DNA of 5,107 nucleotides from an uncultured Caulobacteraceae bacterium (GTDB lineage: Bacteria; Pseudomonadota; Alphaproteobacteria; Caulobacterales; Caulobacteraceae): positions 1-5,107 of the forward strand of contig CAMLRH010000208.1 of the NCBI GenBank assembly GCA_946482375.1, given 5' to 3'. Position 1 is the first letter of the stretch. Every line of letters begins with the position of its first letter. Made by a program: the position numbers and the translations under genes. Below are positions 1 through 5,107 of the stretch, one piece after another. The notes beneath the pieces were generated by a model. It had not been told where the DNA came from. It worked only from the letters and a program-made list of their open reading frames with translations, and made no database searches.

Positions 1-630
1 GCCGCTGGTCGAGCCGGCCTTCAGGTTGACGGGTTTGGGGGGGTTGCGGATGCGATGGGCGATTTCCTCGACTTCGGGCTGGGCGGGCAGGGGGCGCTTG
101 GGCGGGGCCCAGGTCGGGCCCTTCACCGTGGTCTCGTTCCAGGCGCTGTCGGCGGGCAGGATGAGCGTCGCGCAGCCTCCGGGCGGGCCGTAGCTGGCGG
201 CGACGGCCTCGGCGGCGAGCGGGCCGACCTCGTCGGCGCTCTCGGCCGATTTCACCCACAGTGAGTTCGGCTTCGCCCAGCCGGCGATGTCGGAGTTCAG
301 CGGCGCGTCGTACTTGCGGTGATAGGTGGCGTGGTCGCCGACGACGTTGACCAGCGGGGTGGCGGCGCGGCGGGCGTTGTGCAGGTTGGCCCCGCCGTTG
401 GCGTAGCCGGCGCCGAGGTGCAGCAGGGTGCACCCCGGGACCCCCGCCATGCGGCCGTAGCCGTCTGCCGACCCCGTCGCCACGCCCTCGAACAGGCACA
501 GCACCGAACGCATGCGCGGCTCGCGGTCGAGCGCGGTGACGAACTGCATCTCGCTGGTGCCGGGGTTGGCGAAACAGGCGGTGACGCCGTTGTCGGCCAG
601 CGTCTCGATCAGGGCGTCGGCGCCGTTCAT
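1..630 (-). CDS. ThDP-dependent enzyme, 'acetolactate synthase large subunit'-like / benzoylformate decarboxylase-like (N-terminal part; continues past the window start)
   Basis: Leftward frame open from ATG (628-630) to the window edge: 210 residues with no stop, so about 300 C-terminal residues are missing if it has the usual 510-550. The visible part is the N-terminal pyrimidine-binding domain of ThDP enzymes (about 1-165) and the start of the central domain. Near the N-terminus is FANPGTSEMQF (20-30), then FEGVATGSADGYGRMAG (47-63), whose Glu48 is the family's cofactor-activating glutamate. HLGAGYANGGANLHNARRA (71-89) and GDHATYHRKYDAPLNSD (98-114) follow. These match a group usually annotated as acetolactate synthase large subunit, but His71 and the PGTSE motif align with the catalytic His and Ser region of benzoylformate decarboxylase. 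A 2-oxoacid decarboxylase or lyase is therefore as likely as an acetolactate synthase. The start is supported by GGAGG five bases upstream. The substrate is unknown, and the C-terminal ThDP/Mg-binding motif lies outside the window. Confidence 0.9.
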   Translation of the reverse strand, partial: MNGADALIETLADNGVTACFANPGTSEMQFVTALDREPRMRSVLCLFEGVATGSADGYGRMAGVPGCTLLHLGAGYANGGANLHNARRAATPLVNVVGDHATYHRKYDAPLNSDIAGWAKPNSLWVKSAESADEVGPLAAEAVAASYGPPGGCATLILPADSAWNETTVKGPTWAPPKRPLPAQPEVEEIAHRIRNPPKPVNLKAGSTSG

Positions 631-635
631 TCTTT

Positions 636-640
636 CCTCC
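636..640 (-). promoter_or_regulatory. Ribosome binding site of the ThDP enzyme gene
   Basis: On the minus strand GGAGG is followed by AAAGA and then ATG, a textbook Shine-Dalgarno with 5-nt spacing. It fixes the start at 630 and is the strongest such site in the window. It lies just downstream, in the leftward direction, of the hairpin repeat. Confidence 0.8.
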
Positions 641-646
641 GAGCAA

Positions 647-720
647 CCCCCGCGAAGGCGGGGGCCCAAGCTGAGTCCGAAGCAGCCGACAGGCCGCTTG
701 GGTCCCCGCCTTCGCGGGGA
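647..720. repeat. REP-like extragenic inverted repeat between the acyl-CoA ligase and ThDP enzyme genes
   Basis: Two 24-nt arms, 648-671 and 696-719, are reverse complements with one mismatch (664 is G where the other arm calls for A). They flank a 24-nt loop. Each arm is itself a small hairpin: CCCCCGC-gaag-GCGGGGG at 647-664 and CCCCGC-cttc-GCGGGG at 704-719. The element can therefore fold as one long stem or as two small hairpins. It fills most of the 99-nt gap between two leftward genes. No T-run follows it in either direction, so it is not a canonical intrinsic terminator. From general knowledge, GC-rich palindromes of the type CCCCGCGAAGGCGGGG are dispersed between genes in Caulobacterales and Sphingomonadales genomes. 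Likely effects are transcript stabilisation or partial termination. Confidence 0.85.
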
Positions 721-729
721 CAATCGGAC

Positions 730-2520
730 CTAAACTAGAACCAGCACACCTGCATCCGGTGGATTGGCAAAAAGCCGCTTCACCTCGTCCGTCCGGCGTT
801 CGCGGGCAAGCGCCTGGTTGATGTAGCCCTTGTCGGTAATCTCACCGGACGCGGGGTCGGGCTGGCCGTCGAGGACCAGCGCGCGGGCGACGCGGCCGCC
901 GGAGCCCTTGGCGGCGGCGTTCAGGCGTTCGAGTCCCTGGCGGATCGCGTCGCGGGCGGCGGTCGGGCCGCCGATGCGCTCGACGTAGGGCTCGTTGAGG
1001 AACAGCAGCAGGCCGACGCCGTCCTCGCCTTCGCCGCAGACGATGGCGTCGGAGGCCGCGCCGTCGATGGCCGACAGGGCGGCGACCCGCAGGGCCCCGG
1101 CGGCGACGAAGGTGCCGCTGGAGAGCTTGAAGTTCTCGACCAGGCGGCCATCGAAGACGAGGCCGTTCTCCGGATGCTCGGGGTCTTCCAGCCGGGCCGC
1201 GTCGCCGAGGCGGTAGAAGCCCTCCTCGTCGAAGGCCTCGGCCGAGAGGTCGGGGGCGTTGTAGTAGCCGGGCGAAACCTGCGGGCCCTTGACCCGGAAT
1301 TCGTACTTCTCGCCGGTGGGCACGAGCTTCACCGAGGCGCCCGGCACCGGCAGGCCGCAGAGGCCCGAGCGGGTGTTCGGCCAGTGGATGTTGCAGGCGG
1401 TGGGTCCGGTCTCGGTCGCGCCGTAGCCGGTGCCGAGACAAATCCGTTCGCCGACGGTGCGCACGGCCACGGCCTGCACCCGGTCGATGACGCTTTGGGC
1501 GAGCGAGGCGCCGCCGTACTGCATCAGGCGCAGTTTCGAGAAGAAGACCCGCGCCAGCTCCTCGTCGCGCTCCAGCTCGCCCGCGAACAGGCCCCAGCCG
1601 GCCGGGACCATGTTGCAGTAGGTGGTCGCGACCTCCTTGAGGTTCCGGATCGTCTCGCCGAAGCGCTCCGGCGTCGGCTGGCCGGCGTCGATGTAGAGCG
1701 TGCCGCCCCGGTGCAGGATCATGTGCAGGATGGCGTTGGCGCCGAGGCTATGGCTCCAGGGCGCCGAGTTCAGCGTGATCGGTGGGTCGGGGTCGTCGAA
1801 GCAGGCCTCGATCTGGGCGCCGTTGATGGCGATGGTCTCGTGGGTGCAGACGACAGCCTTGGGACGGCCGGTGGAGCCGGAGGTCAGCAGCAGCTTGGCG
1901 ATGTCTTCCGGCTGGCATTCCGACGCCCGGGGCCGAGACTTCAGGAGCGGCGCGAGATCGGAGATGACCGGCAGGCCGGACAGGAACGGCGTCGCCAGCG
2001 CGCCCGCGAAAGCCTTGAGATCGTCGACGTAGACGGCCGACGGCTGCAGCACGGCGCAGGCGTGTTCCAGGCGGCTGTGGTCGTCGAACAGCCCGTACTG
2101 CGGCGACACCGGCGCGACGGGCGCGCCGAGGCTCATGGCCGCGTAGGCGATCAGCGCATGGTCGATGTGGTTGCGGGCGAGGATCAGCAGGACCTGCCCG
2201 CGCTCCAGCGGCAGCGCGCCGGCCAGCGCCTGCACCTGCTCGAAGGCCTCGCCGTAGGTAATGGTGCGCCAGCCGTCGCCGGAGCGCTCGGCCAGCCAGA
2301 CGCGGTCGGGCGCGGCGGCCGCCCAATGGACCAGCGGGTCCAGCGTCGTGCGGAAGCGGGTCGAGAACGGCGTCGGGTTGAACAGCACGATGGCGCCGTC
2401 GTCCCGCCGCTCGACCTCAAGCCGGCGGGGTGCGTAGCGCGCATCGCGGAAGGGGGCGGTGAGGCCGGGGGCGCCGTCGTCCATGGCAAGCCTTATCGGC
2501 CGCGGCGCCGGGAGGTTCAA
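730..2520 (-). CDS. fcs: Feruloyl-CoA synthase-type acyl-CoA ligase (AMP-forming, ANL superfamily)
   Basis: A 596-residue cytoplasmic ligase expected to activate an aromatic acid such as ferulate to its CoA thioester with ATP, through an acyl-adenylate. ANL motifs appear in order: phosphate loop TSGSTGRPK (213-221), APWSHSLGAN (253-262), adenine region GTGYGATETGP (363-373), YRLGD with the ribose-binding Asp440, hinge region FDGRLVENFKLSSGTFV (456-472), and C-terminal catalytic Lys564 in EITDKGYINQ (560-569). The DGR-xx-xxFKL-xxGTxV hinge and the ITDKGYINQ end are, to my knowledge, diagnostic of the feruloyl-CoA synthase subgroup rather than of general fatty acyl ligases. Length is normal for that group. 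The start is ambiguous. A TTG at 2520 overlaps the upstream stop as TTGA, while an ATG at 2484 has AAGG six bases upstream, leaves a 32-nt gap, and lies closer to the conserved FRDARYAPRR. No hydratase/aldolase (ech) or aldehyde dehydrogenase (vdh) gene is adjacent, so the true substrate may differ from ferulate. Confidence 0.88.
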   Translation of the reverse strand: MNLPAPRPIRLAMDDGAPGLTAPFRDARYAPRRLEVERRDDGAIVLFNPTPFSTRFRTTLDPLVHWAAAAPDRVWLAERSGDGWRTITYGEAFEQVQALAGALPLERGQVLLILARNHIDHALIAYAAMSLGAPVAPVSPQYGLFDDHSRLEHACAVLQPSAVYVDDLKAFAGALATPFLSGLPVISDLAPLLKSRPRASECQPEDIAKLLLTSGSTGRPKAVVCTHETIAINGAQIEACFDDPDPPITLNSAPWSHSLGANAILHMILHRGGTLYIDAGQPTPERFGETIRNLKEVATTYCNMVPAGWGLFAGELERDEELARVFFSKLRLMQYGGASLAQSVIDRVQAVAVRTVGERICLGTGYGATETGPTACNIHWPNTRSGLCGLPVPGASVKLVPTGEKYEFRVKGPQVSPGYYNAPDLSAEAFDEEGFYRLGDAARLEDPEHPENGLVFDGRLVENFKLSSGTFVAAGALRVAALSAIDGAASDAIVCGEGEDGVGLLLFLNEPYVERIGGPTAARDAIRQGLERLNAAAKGSGGRVARALVLDGQPDPASGEITDKGYINQALARERRTDEVKRLFANPPDAGVLVLV

Positions 2521-3851
2521 CCCGCCAGGGTCTCCAGGAAACGGACCGGCTCACCCAAAGCGGGGGCGATCACCTCATCCTCGCGCATGACGACGTTGCC
2601 CCGGATGATGGTGGCGACCGGCCAGGCCTTGGCTTCGAAGCCGTCGAAGGGGGTCCAGCCGGCGCGGGTGGCCATGTCCTCGCTGCGGATGGTGCGGCGG
2701 GCGTTCAGGTCGACGATGGTCAGGTCGGCGTCGAAGCCCTCGGCCAGCCGGCCCTTGTCGGCCAGGCCGAAGACGCGGTTCACGCCGTGGCTGGTCATGT
2801 CGACGAAGCGCTCCAGCGTCATGCGCCCCTCGGCGACGTGGGTCAGCAGGATCGGCGCCAGCGTCTGCACGCCGGGCATGCCCGATGGCGAGGCGGGGTA
2901 GGGCCGCGCTTTTTCCTCGATGGTGTGGGGCGCGTGGTCGGAGCCGAAGACGTCGGCCACGCCCGTGGCGATGCCGTGCCAGAGCCCGGCCTGATGGTAG
3001 GCGTCGCGGATCGGCGGGTTCATCTGGGCGTAGCCCTTGAGCCGCTCGTAGGCCTCCGGCGCGGTCAGGGTCAGGTGCTGCGGCGTCAGCTCGACGGAGG
3101 CGACATCCTTGTGTTTGGCGAGGAACGCGATCTCCTCGGCCGTGGTCACGTGCAGCACGTGGATGCGCTTGCCGAGCCCCTTGGCCAGCCGCACCAGCCG
3201 CTCGGTCGACTGGATGGCGGACTGGGCGTCGCGGACCTCGGGGTGGCTGGTCCAGTCGCCGGTGCGGGCCAGCGGGCGGCGTTCGGCCAGCCGGTACTCG
3301 TCCTCGGAGTGGAAGGCGGCGCGGCGGTTGATGTGGCGCAGCACCTGCTCGACGCCCTCGTCGTCGGCGACCAGTAGCGTGCCGGTCGAGGCGCCCATGA
3401 ACACCTTGACCCCGCAGCAGCCGGGCAGGCGCTCCAGCTCGCCGAGGTAGGCGGCGTTCTCGTGCGTGCCGCCGACGTAAAAGGCGTGGTCGCAGTCCAT
3501 CCGCCCCTTGGCCCGCGCCAGCTTGTCGGCCAGCGCGTCGGCGTCGGTGGTCGTGGGCTCGGTGTTGGGCATCTCGAAGACGGCGACGACGCCGCCCAGC
3601 ACGGCCGAGCGGCCACCGGTCTGCAGGTCCTCCTTCCATTCGAGGCCGGGCTCGCGGAAGTGGACCTGGCTGTCGATGACGCCGGGAAGGACGGTCAGGC
3701 CGGTGGCGTCGAACACCTCTCCAGCGGAGGCTTGGCCAAGGTCGCCGACGCTGGCGATCTTGCCGTCCTTCACGCCGACGTCGGCCATTCCCCGTCCGGC
3801 GTGGTTCACCACCTCGCCGCCGCGCACGATCAGGTCGTAGGTCTCAGGCAT
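2517..3851 (-). CDS. pyrC: Dihydroorotase (type I / cyclic amidohydrolase family)
   Basis: A 444-residue member of the amidohydrolase superfamily. Dihydroorotase interconverts N-carbamoyl-aspartate and dihydroorotate in de novo pyrimidine synthesis in the cytoplasm. The metal-centre motifs are in order: DSQVHFREPG (60-69), MPNTEP (94-99), GVKVFMG (147-153) with a candidate carboxylated Lys149, FHSEDE (180-185) with His181, HVLHVTT (231-237) with His234, MNPPIR (277-282), and SDHAPH (304-309) with catalytic Asp305. SPSGMPGVQT (321-330) is the usual late family motif. Arg66, Asn96 and Asn278, which would bind dihydroorotate, are kept. The first His of the HxH metal motif is Gln62. My recollection is that a subset of alphaproteobacterial dihydroorotases shares this. 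Allantoinase or hydantoinase-like activity is the main alternative. The ATG start overlaps the glycosyltransferase stop by 8 nt and has GAGGAG (3862-3867) ten bases upstream, indicating translational coupling. The neighbouring ygfZ also fits, since pyrC-like and ygfZ genes often adjoin in alphaproteobacteria as far as I recall. Confidence 0.88.
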   Translation of the reverse strand: MPETYDLIVRGGEVVNHAGRGMADVGVKDGKIASVGDLGQASAGEVFDATGLTVLPGVIDSQVHFREPGLEWKEDLQTGGRSAVLGGVVAVFEMPNTEPTTTDADALADKLARAKGRMDCDHAFYVGGTHENAAYLGELERLPGCCGVKVFMGASTGTLLVADDEGVEQVLRHINRRAAFHSEDEYRLAERRPLARTGDWTSHPEVRDAQSAIQSTERLVRLAKGLGKRIHVLHVTTAEEIAFLAKHKDVASVELTPQHLTLTAPEAYERLKGYAQMNPPIRDAYHQAGLWHGIATGVADVFGSDHAPHTIEEKARPYPASPSGMPGVQTLAPILLTHVAEGRMTLERFVDMTSHGVNRVFGLADKGRLAEGFDADLTIVDLNARRTIRSEDMATRAGWTPFDGFEAKAWPVATIIRGNVVMREDEVIAPALGEPVRFLETLAG

Positions 3852-4830
3852 AGGCGGCTTGCTCCTCGGTGGCCTCCAGCAGCTCGCGCGCGGCGGCCAG
3901 GACCTGCGTCATCGGCAGGTCCATCATGTGGCTGATCGACTGGTTGAGATTGGGGTCGAGCGCCTTGAACTGCTCGAAGCTGCGCGGCCCGCGCACGACA
4001 CGGGTGTTCTCGCCCCAGGGCGCGTAGAGGCGTTCGTCCGAAGGCCCGAACAGGCCGATGGTCGGCGCGCCGGCGGCGGCGGCCAGATGCATCAGGCCGG
4101 AGTCGTTGCCGATGAACAGCCGCGCATGCTTGAGGCAGGCGTAGACGGTCAGGAGGTCGATGCGGCCGGTCAGGTCGATGCAGCGGTCGCCGGCGACGGC
4201 CTTGCGCACCTCCTCGACGTAGGTGCGGTCGTCAGGCCCGCCGAACAGCGCCAGCCGCCCGCCCGCCAGCGGGCCTTGCGGACCGAGCAGCTCCATGGCC
4301 GTGCGGGCGAACCGCTCGACCGGCCAGGCCTTGCCCACCCAGTTGGCGGCCGGGCCCATGGCCAGCACCGGACCTTTGCCGGCCATCAGGGCGCGGGCTT
4401 CTTCCTCGCGCTCATCGCTGGTGAAGAGGTACGGCGCCGGCGGTTCGTCCTCGACCTTCAGCACCTGCGCGGCTTCGATGACCTTGTGGACGGGCTCGCC
4501 CGGCGCCCCGCGCTTCACCGCCCGGCGCTGGGTGGTCACGAACCGCGCCATCGCCGATCCGCGCAGGTCGAGCACCAGACCCCATTTCTGGCGGCGAACC
4601 TCGCGCCACAGCGCAAACCAGTGGCCGCCGTTCTTCTCCTTGCGCATGACGATGATGCGGTCGAGCTCGGGGACGTCGGCGAACAGTGGCGCGGCGGCGG
4701 GGCCGGCGGCGATGGTGAAGCGGGCGTTGGGGATTTCGTCGGCCAGTCGCTTGATCAGCCCCGAGGACAGCACCGCATCGCCGATCCTCGTCGCGGTGAT
4801 GAACAGAATCGGGAAGGGCCTGGTCGCCAT
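3844..4830 (-). CDS. Glycosyltransferase family 9 protein (ADP-heptose:LPS heptosyltransferase-like)
   Basis: From the ATG at 4830 the product has 328 residues, a normal size for family 9. Such enzymes transfer heptose from ADP-heptose to the LPS inner core on the cytoplasmic face of the inner membrane. The N-terminal Rossmann half begins ILFITATRIGDAVLSSG (8-24), where Asp18 in the IGD motif corresponds to the proposed catalytic base of WaaC/WaaF. VLDLRGSA (86-93) follows. The donor-binding half carries LAMGPAANWVGKAWPVERFA (156-175), LALFGGPDD (193-201), and the family signature GNDSGLMHLAAAAG (241-254) with Asp243, then GLFGPSDERLYAPWG (259-273). There is no signal peptide or membrane segment. 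The frame is open back to an ATG at 4905, but that would overlap the divergent gene, and the family fold begins only after MATRPFP. AGGG (4836-4839) lies five bases before the 4830 ATG, so I take that start. Donor and acceptor cannot be read from sequence alone; another sugar donor is possible. Confidence 0.88.
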   Translation of the reverse strand: MATRPFPILFITATRIGDAVLSSGLIKRLADEIPNARFTIAAGPAAAPLFADVPELDRIIVMRKEKNGGHWFALWREVRRQKWGLVLDLRGSAMARFVTTQRRAVKRGAPGEPVHKVIEAAQVLKVEDEPPAPYLFTSDEREEEARALMAGKGPVLAMGPAANWVGKAWPVERFARTAMELLGPQGPLAGGRLALFGGPDDRTYVEEVRKAVAGDRCIDLTGRIDLLTVYACLKHARLFIGNDSGLMHLAAAAGAPTIGLFGPSDERLYAPWGENTRVVRGPRSFEQFKALDPNLNQSISHMMDLPMTQVLAAARELLEATEEQAAYA

Positions 4831-4884
4831 CAGCGCCCTGTATAGGCCGCCGGGCTCTAGCGCTCCAGCATGGGGCGCCCCTAG
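4831..4884. promoter_or_regulatory. Divergent intergenic region with a putative shared, nearly symmetric -10 element
   Basis: These 54 nt separate the leftward glycosyltransferase gene from the rightward ygfZ-like gene and should hold the promoters of one or both. CCTGTATAGG (4837-4846) reads CCTATACAGG on the other strand (8 of 10 identical). It offers a -10-like TATAGG rightward (4841-4846) and TATACA leftward (4839-4844). Rightward, this would start transcription near 4853, giving a leader of about 30 nt. Leftward, it would start almost at the glycosyltransferase ATG, giving a leaderless or nearly leaderless message. No convincing -35 is visible in either direction. Two further palindromes are present: AGCGCT (4859-4864) and GGGGCGCCCC (4872-4881). 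The region is assigned from gene layout plus these weak motifs. Confidence 0.4.
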
Positions 4885-5107
4885 ATGAAGACCATGGATC
4901 TGCACGTCGCCCTGCCCAGCCGCGCCCTGATCGCCGTTTCGGGCGACGACTGGCGATCGTTCCTACAGGGCCAGCTGACCCAGGACGTGGAGACGCTGGC
5001 GGTCGGCGAATGCCGCTTCGGCGCCCTGCTCACCCCGCAGGGCCGGCTACTCTTCGACATGTTCATCGTCGGCCGCGAGGACGGCTGCTGGCTGGATGTC
5101 GAGGCGT
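4885..5107 (+). CDS. ygfZ: YgfZ/GcvT-like folate-binding protein (CAF17-type Fe-S cluster factor), N-terminal part
   Basis: Rightward frame open from ATG 4885 to the window end: 74 complete residues of a protein usually near 250-300. YgfZ-type proteins bind tetrahydrofolate and help assemble or repair certain Fe-S enzymes, including a tRNA-modifying enzyme; they resemble the glycine-cleavage T protein. The visible pattern is ALIAVSGDDWRSFLQGQLTQ (14-33), then DVETLAVGE (34-42) and CRFGALLTPQGRLLFDMFI (43-61). The FLQG-xxTxDV and ALLTPQGRxLFD motifs are characteristic of this family's N-terminus. The family's diagnostic KGCYxGQE motif lies in the C-terminal part, beyond the window. A second in-frame ATG at 4894 is an alternative start; neither ATG has a strong Shine-Dalgarno. 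A stop codon (TAG 4882-4884) lies directly before the chosen ATG, so no longer start exists. Confidence 0.82.
   Translation, partial: MKTMDLHVALPSRALIAVSGDDWRSFLQGQLTQDVETLAVGECRFGALLTPQGRLLFDMFIVGREDGCWLDVEA

Noticed and set aside
647..720. A Rho-independent terminator for the acyl-CoA ligase gene
   Set aside because: The stem is strong, but leftward it is followed by TTGCTC and then the next gene's ribosome site, with no T-run. It is better described as a REP-like repeat with a possible partial terminating effect.
319..738. Rightward frames running through the ThDP enzyme gene and the hairpin repeat
   Set aside because: They are antisense to the ThDP enzyme, and their C-terminal ends are only translations of the intergenic repeat, a frequent source of false hypothetical proteins.
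1174..2901. A 575-codon rightward open frame opposite the acyl-CoA ligase and the dihydroorotase
   Set aside because: It lies wholly antisense to two genes with clear family motifs. Its translation is low-complexity, rich in Gly, Ala, Arg and Val, with no recognisable domain. Long antisense frames are expected in DNA of this GC content.
2575..3639. A 354-codon leftward frame inside the dihydroorotase in another phase
   Set aside because: The translation is dominated by Arg, Gly, Ala and Pro, as expected for a frame-shifted GC-rich gene. The overlapping frame holds all the amidohydrolase motifs.
3859..4845. A 328-codon rightward frame opposite the glycosyltransferase
   Set aside because: It is antisense to a well-supported family 9 glycosyltransferase and shows no domain or ribosome site of its own.
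4831..4905. Extension of the glycosyltransferase to the ATG at 4905
   Set aside because: It would add 25 residues without family similarity, overlap the divergent ygfZ-like start, and ignore the AGGG-spaced ATG at 4830 that directly precedes the conserved N-terminal strand.
4881..5066. A 61-codon leftward frame inside the ygfZ-like gene
   Set aside because: It is antisense to a frame with clear YgfZ motifs, and its composition is that of a shadow frame.

Overview
The window is GC-rich, gene-dense DNA with almost no intergenic space. Codons end mostly in G or C, the protein families are typical of alphaproteobacteria, and one intergenic gap holds a GC-rich extragenic palindrome. Together these suggest an alphaproteobacterium, most likely of the Caulobacterales (Caulobacter, Phenylobacterium or Brevundimonas type). 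This placement is inferred from style and gene families; no marker gene settles it.

Layout, right to left. A short divergent region (4831-4884) separates a rightward ygfZ-like gene, cut by the window end, from a leftward run of four genes. In transcription order the leftward genes are: a family 9 (heptosyltransferase-like) glycosyltransferase (4830-3844); a dihydroorotase-family amidohydrolase (3851-2517), overlapping its predecessor by 8 nt; a feruloyl-CoA synthase-type acyl-CoA ligase (2520 or 2484 to 730), which overlaps by 4 nt if the TTG start is used; then a 99-nt gap with a large imperfect hairpin repeat; and a thiamine-diphosphate (ThDP) enzyme of the 'acetolactate synthase large subunit' group (630 to beyond position 1), cut by the window start.

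How the genes fit together. The first three leftward genes look translationally coupled and probably share one transcript, although their functions differ: envelope LPS core, pyrimidine or amidohydrolase chemistry, and aromatic acid activation. The hairpin repeat may divide the fourth gene from them or tune its expression. The acyl-CoA ligase and the ThDP enzyme could act on related substrates, but no enoyl-CoA hydratase/aldolase or vanillin dehydrogenase gene is visible, so a classical ferulate pathway is not shown.

I see no mobile element, CRISPR array, tRNA, rRNA or defence-type system. Most of the window is ordinary housekeeping or catabolic sequence. The points that merit a second look are a Gln in place of a metal-binding His in the dihydroorotase, benzoylformate-decarboxylase-like active-site residues in the ThDP enzyme, the pairing of that enzyme with the acyl-CoA ligase, the hairpin repeat, and a nearly symmetric -10-like element between the divergent genes.
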